NCBI GenBank assembly: GCA_945871335.1
Contig: CAMBWM010000007.1
Coordinates: forward strand, 1-21,193
Direction: 5' to 3'
Length of the DNA stretch: 21,193 nucleotides
Source of the DNA: Polaromonas sp. YR568
GTDB taxonomy: Bacteria > Pseudomonadota > Gammaproteobacteria > Burkholderiales > Burkholderiaceae
The position numbers and the translations under genes were made by a program. The notes beneath the pieces are model-generated. The model did no database searches and was not told the origin of the DNA. It saw only the letters and a list, made by a program, of their open reading frames with translations. Below are positions 7,029-16,044 of this stretch, one piece after another (the stretch's first letter is position 1; each line of letters starts with the position of its first letter).

Positions 7029-9325
7029 TAGAAAGCTGTACCGATCTGGAATTGGAGTGCCTGTATTCTATCGCCAGGTTCTTTGCGCAGAGGTTTGGCA
7101 AAAGCAAGACGCAAAGGGCCGACCGGGGAGATCCAGCTGATGCCAACGCCCGTTGAAGCCCGCAGCTCGGCCAAGCTGTAGTTGGCTGACTCCTTGAACA
7201 CATTGCCGGCATCTACAAAAGCAAACATGCGCAAGGTACGGTCATTGCCCGCACCTGGAAATGGGGCAATGAATTCGGCATTGAGCGTGATTTTCTTAGG
7301 ACCGCCAATGGCCGTCCCGCTCTCATAAGGGCCCAAAGAGCCCTGCTCGAAACCTCGAACCGAGCCCAAGCCGCCGGAGTAGGAATTCTTGAACACCGGG
7401 AAAGCCTGGCCTCTCAGACCGGCACCCCAACCCAACTCGCCGTTAAGACCAATGGTGAACTGCTTGTTAAGCGGAATGTACTGCTGAATTTGATAAGTTG
7501 CGCGCAAGTAGCGAATGTCTGCCGCAATGCCCCAGTCACCGTTAACACGCTGGAAGAGGCCCCGGGTAGGCACCAGGGCGCTGTCACGAGTGTCACGCGA
7601 CCAGCCAATGGTCAGTGGTACAGAGGTGCTTTTGGCGCCGTAGTTATTAACTTGCAACTGCCAAGTCGTCGGCAAAGCGATGGCGCCCTCGCGTATATGC
7701 AGAGACTCAACACCACCCCCAAAGTAAACCGTATCGGTTTCAGTGAAAGGCACACCAAAGCGCAAGCTGGCACCGTTGGTGACCAGGGAATAGTCGCCCA
7801 ACTGTCCGCTCAAAGGCTTGGTGGTGCGGCTAAAGAGGTCAATCGTGCGCGACACGCCATCGGCCGTGAAATAAGGGTCTGTGGTGCTGACCACGAGTTG
7901 TCGGCTGGACTTGCTGGTGTTGACTTCCAGTCCCAGGTAATTGCCGGAGCCCAAGAAATTTTCTTGCCGTATACCCGCCATGATGGAGAGCTTATCGCCA
8001 CTGGAATAACCCGCGCCAAGCTGTAGATTGCCAGTTGGCTTTTCACCCACCGTCAATGTCAAATCGACTTGGTCTGGCGCATTAGGCACTTCCTGCGTAT
8101 CAACAGTCACATTCGTGAAATACCCCAGGCGGTCCACCCTGTCGCGCGAGCGGCGTATGTTCTCGCCGTCGTACCAGGAAGACTCAAACTGACGGAACTC
8201 CCGGCGCAGAACTTCATCGCGGGTGCGGTTGTTGCCGGCAATATTAATGCGCCGGACATAGGCGCGGCGTGAGGGATCCGCCTGCAGCACAAAACTGACC
8301 AGGTTGGTTTTACGGTCAATCACGGGAGTCGCCTCGACTCGCGCGAACGCAAAGCCGAAAGTGCCGAAGTACTCGTTGAAAGCCTTGGTGGTTTCGGCCA
8401 CCTGGTCAGCGTTGTAGGCAGCTCCCGGCTTGATGGTGATGAGCGACTTGAACTCATCTTCGCGCCCCAAGTAATTACCTTCAAGACGAACGGCAGAAAC
8501 AACGAATCGTTCACCCTCAAAAATATTAAGTGTGATGCTGATGTTTTGCTTGTCCGGAGAGATCGCCACCTGCGTGGAATCAACGCGGAAGTCAAGGTAA
8601 CCGCGTGACAGGTAATAAGACCTCAGCGTTTCTATGTCGGCATTGAGCTTGACACGTGAATAGCGATTGGACTTGGTGTACCAGCTCAGCCAGCCACCCG
8701 TGTCCAAGTCAAACAGATTGCGAAGCGTGGATTCGCTGAAAGCTTTGGAGCCAACCACGCGGATGCCGCTGATCTTGGCCGTTTCACCCTCTGTCAGGCT
8801 GAAGGTCAGATTGACCCGGTTGCGATCAATGGGCGTGACCGTGGTGACCACCTGTGCGCCATACAGGCTGCGGTTGACATACTGCCGCTTGAGTTCTTGC
8901 TCGGCCTTGTCTGCCAGCGCCTTGTCGAAGGGTTGGCCTTCGTAAATGCCCGTGTCGCGCATGGCTTTTTTCAGGAAGTCTTTGTCGAATTCTTTGTTAC
9001 CCACAAATTCAACGCCGGCAACGGACGGCCGCTCTTCAACAATCACCACCAGTACGTCACCGCTGACTTCCAGCCGTACGTCCTTGAATAGACCCAGCGC
9101 AAACAGAGCCCGGATAGCGGCCGAAGCCTTGTCATCGCTGTAGGTTTCACCAACGCGCAAGGGCATGGAGGCAAAAATGGTTCCAGGCTCTACACGCTGC
9201 AAGCCTTCGACACGAATATCACGAACCGTGAAAGGCTCGATGGCCCAGACCATGCTTGCGCTCAGCAGGCCTGTCGCCAAAGCGCTCAAAGCGCGCAGTT
9301 TGAAACGGTTAAATTGGTGATGCAT
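7028..9325 (-). CDS. bamA: Outer membrane protein assembly factor BamA
   Basis: BamA is the central Omp85-family insertase of the BAM complex, placed in the outer membrane. The 765-aa precursor has a signal peptide (residues 1-28, ending MVWA before IEPFTV). Five POTRA repeats (about 29-425) follow, the first starting FTVRDIRVEGLQRVEPG. The C-terminal half is a 16-stranded beta barrel with the lid-lock motif VRGF at 656-659 and a C-terminal aromatic residue (QIGTAF). rseP lies 53 nt upstream and skp overlaps the 3' end. No strong Shine-Dalgarno is seen before the ATG. All landmarks are intact. Confidence 0.98.
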   Translation of the reverse strand: MHHQFNRFKLRALSALATGLLSASMVWAIEPFTVRDIRVEGLQRVEPGTIFASMPLRVGETYSDDKASAAIRALFALGLFKDVRLEVSGDVLVVIVEERPSVAGVEFVGNKEFDKDFLKKAMRDTGIYEGQPFDKALADKAEQELKRQYVNRSLYGAQVVTTVTPIDRNRVNLTFSLTEGETAKISGIRVVGSKAFSESTLRNLFDLDTGGWLSWYTKSNRYSRVKLNADIETLRSYYLSRGYLDFRVDSTQVAISPDKQNISITLNIFEGERFVVSAVRLEGNYLGREDEFKSLITIKPGAAYNADQVAETTKAFNEYFGTFGFAFARVEATPVIDRKTNLVSFVLQADPSRRAYVRRINIAGNNRTRDEVLRREFRQFESSWYDGENIRRSRDRVDRLGYFTNVTVDTQEVPNAPDQVDLTLTVGEKPTGNLQLGAGYSSGDKLSIMAGIRQENFLGSGNYLGLEVNTSKSSRQLVVSTTDPYFTADGVSRTIDLFSRTTKPLSGQLGDYSLVTNGASLRFGVPFTETDTVYFGGGVESLHIREGAIALPTTWQLQVNNYGAKSTSVPLTIGWSRDTRDSALVPTRGLFQRVNGDWGIAADIRYLRATYQIQQYIPLNKQFTIGLNGELGWGAGLRGQAFPVFKNSYSGGLGSVRGFEQGSLGPYESGTAIGGPKKITLNAEFIAPFPGAGNDRTLRMFAFVDAGNVFKESANYSLAELRASTGVGISWISPVGPLRLAFAKPLRKEPGDRIQALQFQIGTAF

Positions 9326-9345
9326 GAAATGTTGGGTAGGAAGCT

Positions 9346-9360
9346 GTTGCCGGCCGCAAC
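9346..9360. repeat. Small inverted repeat in the rseP-bamA gap
   Basis: GTTGC-CGGCC-GCAAC forms a 5-bp stem with a 5-nt loop in the 53-nt spacer between rseP and bamA. On the transcribed (minus) strand no U-run follows, so it is not a terminator. It could be an mRNA processing or stability element, or chance. Function is unknown. Confidence 0.3.
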
Positions 9361-9378
9361 GTCAAGTTAAAAGTAAAA

Positions 9379-10794
9379 CTATGCGCTAAGACGAACCAGA
9401 TCGTTAAACAGTGCGACCATCATCAAGAGCAGCAAAAACGCCATACCGCCGCGATGGAGCCGCTCCATCCAGACATCAGAGACGCTGCGGCCCGTTACGG
9501 CCTCATAAAGATAATACATCAGGTGCCCGCCGTCCAAAACCGGTATAGGCAGCAGGTTGAGCACACCCAGACTCACGCTGATAAGCGCCAGAAACAGCAA
9601 ATAAGCGCTCCAGCTGTGGCTGGCAGACTTGCCAGCGTACTCGGCGATGGTCAACGGGCCGCTGAGATTTTTCAGGGAAGCCTGGCCCGTGAGCATGCGG
9701 CCCATCATTTTCAAGCTCAGCACCGATACGTCCCAGGTTTTTCCAAGACCACCGGCCAAGCCATCCCAAAAGCCGTACTGAACAATCACCATTTCAGGTG
9801 CGCCGCCGACAAAAGCACCAATCTTGCCCACCAAGGCTGTGCCCTCAGCCTGCCACTGAGGCTGCACCGGTAACAACATGGTCTGCCCGGATCGCTCAAT
9901 CTGCCAGACCTGGCTGGGTGCCAGCCCACCGGCAACCGGCGACGAACCAGCCGTGCGGATCATGTCGCGCAACTGCTGTCCATCCAGCACCTGGCGCTCG
10001 CCTATGCGCAAAACGACATCACCCGCCAGCAGACCCGCTTTAGAAGCAGCACCACCGCTGCGCACTTCACCGATAGTGGCTGGCGTCCATGGCCCCAGCA
10101 AGCCAATACGTCTAAAGAGCTGGGTATCAATTTCGGTGGCATTCAGGGCGCTCAGTGCCAGCAAATATTCGCGGTTGAAACTCGGGCTCTCTGCAGGCGA
10201 GCTCTGCGACGTAGCCTGCAGGCCGCCCTGCCCGGTCACCACGCGCAACAACAGATCGCGCCCTTGCAGGGCACCCTCGGTGAGCTGCCAGCGCAAGTCT
10301 TCAATTGATCGCACGTCCTGCATGGCTTGCGGGCTGAAGCCCGCCTGCGTGACCCACTCGCCACCCTTCATACCTGCCTGCGCTGCCACTGAGTCTGCCA
10401 AGGGGCTGGCCAGCACAGCCCGGGGCTCCTGTTGCCCAACCCAGTTCACCAGCGCATAAAGAAGAATAGCCAGTAGCAAATTGGCCAGCGGGCCGGCCGC
10501 AACCACTGCCGCACGCGCCCGCAAGGGCTGGCGATTAAATGCCAGGTGCGCCTCGGCGGGGTCGACTGGGCCTTCACGCTCGTCGAGCATGGAAACATAA
10601 CCCCCCAGGGGCAATATTCCTATCGAGAATTCTGTCGGCAGTCCGGCCAAACGCCAACTGAAAATCGGCTTGCCAAAACCAACCGAAAACTTCAAGACCT
10701 TGATACCAAAAGCCCTGGCCACACGGTAGTGGCCGTACTCATGCACCGTGATCAACAAGCCCAGGGCAATTACAAAAGCCAGCAGCGTCAGCAT
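9379..10794 (-). CDS. rseP: Site-2 intramembrane zinc metalloprotease RseP
   Basis: RseP cleaves the anti-sigma factor RseA inside the inner membrane during the envelope stress response and also clears signal peptide remnants. The 471-aa protein has the HEXXH zinc motif as HEYGH (residues 18-22) in the first membrane helix and the third zinc ligand in VLDGG (Asp421). Between them lie the segment GPLANLLLAILL, a second membrane helix, and a periplasmic region with tandem PDZ domains (about 120-325). C-terminal hydrophobic segments are LFLALISVSLGVLNLLPIPV and MAFLLLLMMVALF. The ATG lies 2 nt after the dxr stop, and GGAAG inside the dxr end serves as ribosome-binding site. Confidence 0.96.
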   Translation of the reverse strand: MLTLLAFVIALGLLITVHEYGHYRVARAFGIKVLKFSVGFGKPIFSWRLAGLPTEFSIGILPLGGYVSMLDEREGPVDPAEAHLAFNRQPLRARAAVVAAGPLANLLLAILLYALVNWVGQQEPRAVLASPLADSVAAQAGMKGGEWVTQAGFSPQAMQDVRSIEDLRWQLTEGALQGRDLLLRVVTGQGGLQATSQSSPAESPSFNREYLLALSALNATEIDTQLFRRIGLLGPWTPATIGEVRSGGAASKAGLLAGDVVLRIGERQVLDGQQLRDMIRTAGSSPVAGGLAPSQVWQIERSGQTMLLPVQPQWQAEGTALVGKIGAFVGGAPEMVIVQYGFWDGLAGGLGKTWDVSVLSLKMMGRMLTGQASLKNLSGPLTIAEYAGKSASHSWSAYLLFLALISVSLGVLNLLPIPVLDGGHLMYYLYEAVTGRSVSDVWMERLHRGGMAFLLLLMMVALFNDLVRLSA

Positions 10795-10796
10795 GC

Positions 10797-11975
10797 TTAG
10801 GCTTCCAGTCGCTTGACTAGTTGCTGCGCCGTCTCGCGAGTCTGCTGGTCGATGCGCAGCAGATCTTCGATGCCACTCACGGCGCTTAGCTTCACCCTGT
10901 CCAGCGCGTCCCGGTTAACGCTGTGAATTTGGTCAAATCGAATTTGCCCGGCCAGAAAAGCGGCAACGGCAACTTCATTGGCCGCATTGAGCACCGCTGT
11001 GCTGCCAACCGGAGCATCAAGAACTTCCCAAGCCAGTGCCAGACCGGGGAAGCGGCGCGGATCGGGCGTGTCAAAAGTCATTTGCGCCAACGCCCGAAAA
11101 TCCAGTGCCTTGGCACCTGAAGCGATACGCCCGGGCCAGGCCAGACCATACGCAATCGGTACCCGCATGTCTGGCGTGCCAAGCTGGGCCACTACGGAGG
11201 TGTCACGGTATTGCACCATCGAATGGATGATGCTTTGCGGGTGAATCACCACCTCAATCTGCTGCGGCGACACACCAAACAGATACCTCGCTTCGATGAC
11301 TTCCAGGGCTTTGTTCATCATGGTGGCCGAGTCCACCGAAATTTTGCGTCCCATCACCCAATTCGGGTGTGCACAGGCCTGGTCGGGCGTGACATGCTGC
11401 AAAGTGTCGGGATCGCGCTCACGAAACGGCCCGCCCGACGCAGTGAGGATGATTTTTTCAACCCGCTCGACCCAGGTGCCAGGGTCTTCAGGCAAAGACT
11501 GAAAAATCGCCGAGTGCTCGCTGTCTATGGGCAGCAACTGCGCGCCGCCCTGACGCACCGCCTGCATGAAGACCTCACCGCCCACCACAAGGGCCTCTTT
11601 GTTAGCGAGCAACAGCCGCTTACCGGCCTTGACTGCAGCCATGCAAGGTGGCAAGCCGGCGGCGCCCACAATGGCGGCCATGACCGCATCGACCGACTCA
11701 TGAGAGGCGATCATTTCGAGCGCGGCCGGGCCTGACAAAACCTGTGTGGGCAGCTGGTGGTCACGGATTTTTTCAGCCAGTAATTGACCGTGCGGCGCAC
11801 TGGCCATCACCGCAAAAACGGGCTTAAAGCGCCGGCACTGCGCCAGCATCAAATCAACCTGTACAGCGGCGCTCAGGGCAAAGACCTCAAAGCGCTCCGG
11901 GTGCAGTGACAACACATCCAGGGTGTTGACACCGACGGAGCCCGTCGAGCCGAGAATGGTTATTTTTTGTGTCAT
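10797..11975 (-). CDS. dxr: 1-deoxy-D-xylulose 5-phosphate reductoisomerase
   Basis: Dxr makes 2-C-methyl-D-erythritol 4-phosphate with NADPH, the committed step of the MEP isoprenoid pathway. The pathway supplies the substrates of UppS, encoded two genes upstream. The 392-aa protein has the NADPH-binding loop GSTGSVG (residues 9-15). Metal ligands are Asp151 and Glu153 in IDSEHSA and Glu225 in NKALEVIEA. The flexible-loop region is HPNWVMGRKISVDSATMMNK (about 203-222), and the phosphate-binding segment is TASGGPF. One base separates it from the cdsA stop upstream (TGA-G-ATG) and two from rseP downstream. Confidence 0.98.
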   Translation of the reverse strand: MTQKITILGSTGSVGVNTLDVLSLHPERFEVFALSAAVQVDLMLAQCRRFKPVFAVMASAPHGQLLAEKIRDHQLPTQVLSGPAALEMIASHESVDAVMAAIVGAAGLPPCMAAVKAGKRLLLANKEALVVGGEVFMQAVRQGGAQLLPIDSEHSAIFQSLPEDPGTWVERVEKIILTASGGPFRERDPDTLQHVTPDQACAHPNWVMGRKISVDSATMMNKALEVIEARYLFGVSPQQIEVVIHPQSIIHSMVQYRDTSVVAQLGTPDMRVPIAYGLAWPGRIASGAKALDFRALAQMTFDTPDPRRFPGLALAWEVLDAPVGSTAVLNAANEVAVAAFLAGQIRFDQIHSVNRDALDRVKLSAVSGIEDLLRIDQQTRETAQQLVKRLEA

Positions 11976-11976
11976 C

Positions 11977-12825
11977 TCAGAGGCTGGCCAGCATCATGGC
12001 CAGAGGTAAGGTGGGTATGAGCGCATCAAGCCGGTCAAGCACACCGCCGTGCCCCGGCAGTAGCGCGCTGGAGTCTTTAGCGCCGGCGCTGCGTTTGACC
12101 AGCGATTCGACCAGATCACCCACCACGCTCATGGCGGCCATAAAGACCACCACCAGCAGCATCAAGGGCACTGAGTGCCGGTCCGCCAACGATGTGTAAA
12201 AACTGGCGCCGCCAGTTGCAACACTGCGGTCCAGCAGACTCCAGGCCAGCGCCAGCAGCAAGGCCCCCGCCATGCCGCCCAGCACGCCTTCCCAGCTTTT
12301 GCCCGGGCTGATGGAGGCGGCCAACTTACGCCGGATAAAACGCGTGCCAAATGCCTTACCGGCAAAGTAAGCGCCGATATCGGCGACCCATACCAGCACC
12401 ATAACCGACAGCAAAAAATTCACACCGATCACTCTGGCCTGCGCCAGGGCCAACCAGGCCAGCCAGAGGGCCATTGCGCCAATCAGCACACGCAGTGCGC
12501 GGGGAACCATCGGCCAGCCCGGCACACCGCGCAGCAGCAACCAGGCACCACCCAGCACCCAGGCAGCGCCGACAAGACTCCAGAGCCAGGGCAGCGCCAG
12601 ATTCAAAAGCCCTAATTGCCAAGCCAACAGGCCAGCAACGAAACACAGCAACCCAGTCAGCCAGGACAGGCCGGGACCACACCCGTTGAGCCGGCCCCAT
12701 TCCCAGCCACCTGCTGAAATCAACAACAAAGCCAGCGCACAAAAAGGCAAAGGGGATGCACTGAACAGCGCCGGCAACAAAACAGCCAGCAGCAGCACGG
12801 CTGTGATCACGCGCTGTTTTAGCAT
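11977..12825 (-). CDS. cdsA: Phosphatidate cytidylyltransferase (CDP-diacylglycerol synthase)
   Basis: CdsA is an inner-membrane enzyme converting phosphatidic acid and CTP to CDP-diacylglycerol, the precursor of all phospholipids. The 282-aa protein is very hydrophobic, with about seven or eight membrane segments, starting VITAVLLLAVLLPALF. It ends with the diagnostic family signature at about residues 239-265: SLVKRSAGAKDSSALLPGHG followed by GVLDRLD. The start ATG overlaps the uppS stop as TAATG. Its place before dxr, rather than after dxr and uppS as in E. coli, is the usual beta-proteobacterial order as far as I know. Confidence 0.96.
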   Translation of the reverse strand: MLKQRVITAVLLLAVLLPALFSASPLPFCALALLLISAGGWEWGRLNGCGPGLSWLTGLLCFVAGLLAWQLGLLNLALPWLWSLVGAAWVLGGAWLLLRGVPGWPMVPRALRVLIGAMALWLAWLALAQARVIGVNFLLSVMVLVWVADIGAYFAGKAFGTRFIRRKLAASISPGKSWEGVLGGMAGALLLALAWSLLDRSVATGGASFYTSLADRHSVPLMLLVVVFMAAMSVVGDLVESLVKRSAGAKDSSALLPGHGGVLDRLDALIPTLPLAMMLASL

Positions 12826-13580
12826 TAAGCAGCTTTCACAGCTTGATCCACTGGTGCGGCATCGGTCGCGGCCCGGATTTGGGCGGAAGATTGCCCGAAG
12901 CGCCGCTCTCGGCTGCGGTAGACGTGCAAAGCCTCGTCCAACGCGACCTCGTCAAACTCAGGCCAGAGCTTATCGGTGAAATGCAGCTCGGCATACGCAG
13001 CTTGCCAGAGTAAAAAATTACTGATTCGTAACTCGCCGCCGGTTCGAATCAAAAAGTCGGGGTCAGGCACATGCGCCAGCGCCAATGCACGCTCGATAGC
13101 CTGCTCGGTGATTGGCTGACCGCTGGCCGCCACCTGTTGAGCGGCCTGCGCCATGTCCCAGCGCCCGCCGTAGTTAAAACAGACATTGAGCACCATGCGC
13201 GTCTGCGTAGCTGTGCTGAGCTCGGCGCTGCTCAGCGCAGCGTGCACTTTGGCCGAAAGGCGCTGGCGGTCGCCCACAAAAAACAAACGGACCCCGTTTT
13301 TTTGAAGATCCGGGACTTCGTTCACCACCGCATGAACCAGCAACTCCATCAGGCTCGAGACCTCTTCGACGGGACGGTTCCAGTTTTCAGATGAAAACGC
13401 AAAAACAGTCAGCACGCCGATACTGCGCTCCACACAGGCTTTGACGCAGCGGCGCAGCGCCACCACACCCTGCTGATGGCCAGCCAGGCGCGGTAAAAAC
13501 CGCTTGGCAGCCCACCGCCCGTTGCCATCCATGACGATGGCCACGTGCTGCGGCATATTGTGTAAGGCGTTAGAGGCCAT
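12825..13580 (-). CDS. uppS: Undecaprenyl (polyprenyl) diphosphate synthase
   Basis: UppS is a cis-prenyltransferase that extends farnesyl-PP with isopentenyl-PP to the C55 lipid carrier for peptidoglycan and O-antigen. The 251-aa protein has the catalytic Asp18 in VMDGNGRWA, the segment FAFSSENWNRP, and the pyrophosphate-binding PDFLIRTGGELRISNFLLWQ, followed by AYAELHFTDKLWPEF. The start ATG has a poor Shine-Dalgarno and lies 24 nt after frr. The gene ends overlapping cdsA as TAATG. The last 15 or so residues after the fold are an Ala-rich tail. Confidence 0.97.
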   Translation of the reverse strand: MASNALHNMPQHVAIVMDGNGRWAAKRFLPRLAGHQQGVVALRRCVKACVERSIGVLTVFAFSSENWNRPVEEVSSLMELLVHAVVNEVPDLQKNGVRLFFVGDRQRLSAKVHAALSSAELSTATQTRMVLNVCFNYGGRWDMAQAAQQVAASGQPITEQAIERALALAHVPDPDFLIRTGGELRISNFLLWQAAYAELHFTDKLWPEFDEVALDEALHVYRSRERRFGQSSAQIRAATDAAPVDQAVKAA

Positions 13581-13604
13581 GGGCGTCAGGCCGGCAGTAG
13601 CGGC

Positions 13605-14165
13605 TCAAACCGCCATGATCTCTTGTTCCTTGCCGGCGACCAGTTTGTCGACTTCGGCAATGAAACGGTCAGTGAACTTCTGGATGTCGTCCTGGGCGCG
13701 GCGCTCGTCATCCTCGGAAACCAGCTTATCTTTGACGAGCTTTTTAACGCCGTCGTTGGCGTCACGGCGAAGATTGCGGATGGACACCTTGGCGTGCTCG
13801 CCCTCTCCTTTAACGACTTTTGTCAGCTCCTTGCGCCGCTCTTCGGTCATGGCCGGCATGGGCACGCGGATCAGGTCGCCCTGCGAGGCCGGGTTCAGGC
13901 CGAGGTCAGAGTCACGAATGGCTTTTTCAATCTTGGCGCCCATGCCTTTTTCCCAAGGGGCCACACTGATGGTGCGCGCATCAAGCAGCGACACATTGGC
14001 CACCTGGCTGATGGGCACCATCGAGCCGTAGTAATCGACCTGCACGGTATCGAGCAGGCCCGGGTTGGCCCGGCCGGTGCGGATTTTGGTGAGTGCGTGC
14101 TTGAAAGACTCTAGCGACTGCTGCATCTTTGCCTCAGCATTTTGTTTGGTGTCAGCGATGCTCAT
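13605..14165 (-). CDS. frr: Ribosome recycling factor
   Basis: RRF works with EF-G to split the post-termination ribosome complex. The 186-aa protein is the normal size and shows the tRNA-shaped two-domain layout. Helix 1 contains the strongly conserved segment [16 protein letters not shown], the small domain has [20 protein letters not shown], and the long C-terminal helices carry [12 protein letters not shown] and [16 protein letters not shown] eight bases before the ATG is the ribosome-binding site. A terminator-like hairpin precedes the gene. Confidence 0.98.
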   Translation of the reverse strand: MSIADTKQNAEAKMQQSLESFKHALTKIRTGRANPGLLDTVQVDYYGSMVPISQVANVSLLDARTISVAPWEKGMGAKIEKAIRDSDLGLNPASQGDLIRVPMPAMTEERRKELTKVVKGEGEHAKVSIRNLRRDANDGVKKLVKDKLVSEDDERRAQDDIQKFTDRFIAEVDKLVAGKEQEIMAV

Positions 14166-14191
14166 GAGGAAGACTCCAAATACAAAGAAAA

Positions 14192-14211
14192 TAAAAAAAC
14201 CGGCAGCCGGT
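14192..14211 (-). terminator. Intrinsic terminator-like hairpin between pyrH and frr
   Basis: On the minus strand ACCGG-CTG-CCGGT forms a 5-bp stem with a 3-nt loop, followed directly by seven T and then ATTTTCTTT. It lies 22 nt after the pyrH stop and 26 nt before the frr start. The stem is short, so it probably acts as a partial terminator or attenuator. Confidence 0.6.
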
Positions 14212-14233
14212 GCTGGCGTGCAACTTAGACAGT

Positions 14234-14944
14234 TTAAATATGGACCAGCGTGCCTTCGTTCTCACCGAGCACTACGCTCTTGAGGGCGCCGAGTTTGAAA
14301 ATGCTGAAGACTTTGACCGGCAGCTTTTGGTCACGGCACAGCGCAAAAGCAGTGGCGTCCATGACTTCCAGGTTGCGGCTGATGACTTCGTCAAAAGTAA
14401 TGCTGGTGTAACGGGTTGCAGCCGGATCTTTGCGCGGATCAGCACTGTAGACCCCGTCCACCTTGGTGGCTTTAAGCACAATTTCCGCCCCGATTTCAGC
14501 GCCCCGCAAAGCAGCCGCCGTGTCAGTGGTGAAAAAAGGATTGCCGGTGCCCGCCGCAAAAATAACCACTTTGCCCTCTTCCAAGTATTGCAAAGCTTTG
14601 GGCCTGACGTAGGGCTCAACAATGCGCTCAATACCAATGGCCGACATCACCCTTGGCGTGAGCCCGGCCTTGTCCATGGTGTCGCCGAGTGCCAAGGCGT
14701 TCATCACAGTGGCCAACATGCCCATGTAGTCCGCCGTAGCCCGGTCCATGCCGACTGAGCCGCCCGCCACGCCGCGAAAGATATTGCCCCCGCCGATGAC
14801 GACGGCCACCTCCACGCCCAAGCGGGTCACCTCTGCAATCTCTTCGACCATCCTCACAATGGTGGCCCGGTTGATGCCAAATGCATCGTCACCCATCAGG
14901 GCTTCGCCGGAGAGTTTGAGCAAGATCCGCTTGTAGGCTGGCAT
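14234..14944 (-). CDS. pyrH: Uridylate kinase (UMP kinase)
   Basis: PyrH phosphorylates UMP to UDP in pyrimidine nucleotide synthesis; the bacterial enzyme is a hexamer of the amino-acid-kinase fold. The 236-aa protein shows the ATP/phosphate loop [10 protein letters not shown] (residues 7-16) and the glycine-rich [11 protein letters not shown]. The UMP-binding segment [20 protein letters not shown] and the acceptor loop [20 protein letters not shown] follow, then [13 protein letters not shown]. The ATG is preceded by AGGA five bases upstream. It lies between tsf and frr as in most proteobacteria. Confidence 0.98.
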   Translation of the reverse strand: MPAYKRILLKLSGEALMGDDAFGINRATIVRMVEEIAEVTRLGVEVAVVIGGGNIFRGVAGGSVGMDRATADYMGMLATVMNALALGDTMDKAGLTPRVMSAIGIERIVEPYVRPKALQYLEEGKVVIFAAGTGNPFFTTDTAAALRGAEIGAEIVLKATKVDGVYSADPRKDPAATRYTSITFDEVISRNLEVMDATAFALCRDQKLPVKVFSIFKLGALKSVVLGENEGTLVHI

Positions 14945-14972
14945 GTGAGTCCTGTGTGTGGAAATTGTAAAG

Positions 14973-14996
14973 AATTTTAACGGGGCTCAAGCCCCG
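14973..14996 (-). terminator. Hairpin after tsf, possible terminator/attenuator
   Basis: CGGGGC-TTGA-GCCCCG on the minus strand is a 6-bp G+C stem with a 4-nt loop, 5 nt after the tsf stop. It is followed by TTAAAATT, a T-rich but interrupted tract. It may attenuate transcription from the rpsB-tsf part into pyrH. Confidence 0.5.
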
Positions 14997-15001
14997 CCTG
15001 C

Positions 15002-15919
15002 TCAGCCCGCTTTAGCTGCGGCGATCTGGGCTGCCACTTCGGCAGCAAAGTCGTCCACTTTCTTTTCAATGCCCTCGCCAACCACGTACAAAGTAAAGGA
15101 CTTCACCGCAGTGGCCTTTTCCTTGAGCATCTGCTCGACCGTCTGCTTGTCATTCTTGACAAAGGTTTGATTGAACAGGCTGACCTCTTTGAGGTACTTC
15201 TGAACACCGCCTTCAATGCGCTTGGTAACAATCTCGGCAGATTGAACAGGCTTGCCTGCAGCTTGCGCCACAGATGCGTCTTCGGCAGCTTTAGCGGCAG
15301 CCACAGAACGCTCCTTGGCAACCAGTTCGGCAGGCACTTCGGCGCTGGACAAAGCCACGGGCTTCATGGCGGCAACGTGCATGGCAACGTCTTTGGCTGC
15401 TGTTTCGTCACCGGCAAACTCAACCACCACACCAATGCGCGTGCCATGCAAATAAGTGGCCAGCTGATTACCCGCGTCAAAACGCTTGAAACGGCGCACG
15501 CTCATGTTCTCGCCGATCTTGCCGATCAGACCCTTGCGCACATCCTCAATAGTCGGGCCAAAGCCGTCCATAGTAAAAGGCATCGCGCCAATGGCCGCCA
15601 CGTCAGCAGGGTTGTGTTTCACAATGCCTTGCGCCACCGCGTTGACCAGACCCAGAAAGCTGTCGTTCTTGGTGACAAAGTCGGTTTCGCAGTTGACTTC
15701 GACCAAAGCGCCAATGCTGCCCTCCATGTGGGAGGCGACAACGCCTTCAGCCGTCACGCGGGAAGCGGCTTTGCCGGCCTTGTTGCCCAACTTGACGCGC
15801 AGGATCTCTTCGGCTTTTTCCATGTTGCCGTCGGCCTCTGTCAGCGCTTTTTTGCACTCCATCATGGGGGCGTCGGTCTTGGCGCGCAGTTCAGCGACCA
15901 TGCTTGCAGTAATTGCCAT
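15002..15919 (-). CDS. tsf: Translation elongation factor Ts
   Basis: EF-Ts exchanges GDP for GTP on EF-Tu. The 305-aa protein has the N-terminal UBA-like domain ([20 protein letters not shown], residues about 3-22, then [17 protein letters not shown]). The EF-Tu contact motif [10 protein letters not shown] sits around residue 80. The core domains carry a C-terminal module ending in an Ala/Lys-rich helix. AAGGAG eight bases before the ATG is a strong ribosome-binding site. Length is slightly above the E. coli protein (283 aa), as is common in Burkholderiales. Confidence 0.98.
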   Translation of the reverse strand: MAITASMVAELRAKTDAPMMECKKALTEADGNMEKAEEILRVKLGNKAGKAASRVTAEGVVASHMEGSIGALVEVNCETDFVTKNDSFLGLVNAVAQGIVKHNPADVAAIGAMPFTMDGFGPTIEDVRKGLIGKIGENMSVRRFKRFDAGNQLATYLHGTRIGVVVEFAGDETAAKDVAMHVAAMKPVALSSAEVPAELVAKERSVAAAKAAEDASVAQAAGKPVQSAEIVTKRIEGGVQKYLKEVSLFNQTFVKNDKQTVEQMLKEKATAVKSFTLYVVGEGIEKKVDDFAAEVAAQIAAAKAG

Positions 15920-15962
15920 TGTTGTTTCTCCTTGAGTGTCAGTTGACTTGATCTACAGGACA

Positions 15963-15977
15963 AGCCCAAAGCGGGCT
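15963..15977 (-). repeat. Second hairpin in the rpsB-tsf spacer
   Basis: AGCCC-GCTTT-GGGCT on the minus strand gives a 5-bp stem with a 5-nt loop, 43 nt before the tsf start and downstream of the rpsB terminator-like hairpin. It may be part of a leader that controls tsf, or an RNA processing site. No other evidence. Confidence 0.35.
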
Positions 15978-15994
15978 GCCGGAATTTACTTGTG

Positions 15995-16020
15995 AAAAAG
16001 GGGCTACCCGAGCCCCTTTT
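15995..16020 (-). terminator. Intrinsic terminator/attenuator after rpsB
   Basis: AAAAGGGGCT-CGGGT-AGCCCCTTTT is a 10-bp stem whose core of G+C pairs is followed on the minus strand by five T. It lies 24 nt after the rpsB stop. The symmetrical A/T arms also make it usable in the other direction. Because tsf has no obvious promoter of its own, partial termination with read-through is likely. An attenuator in this same spacer is known in E. coli. Confidence 0.75.
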
Positions 16021-16044
16021 CCGATTGGCCCAAGGCCGGAAAAA

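Noticed and set aside
14964..14990. Promoter for pyrH (TTGAGC, 15 bp, TACAAT on the minus strand)
   Set aside because: Spacing is too short and the implied transcript start would fall only a few bases before the Shine-Dalgarno; it also overlaps the hairpin stem. Kept only as a possibility.
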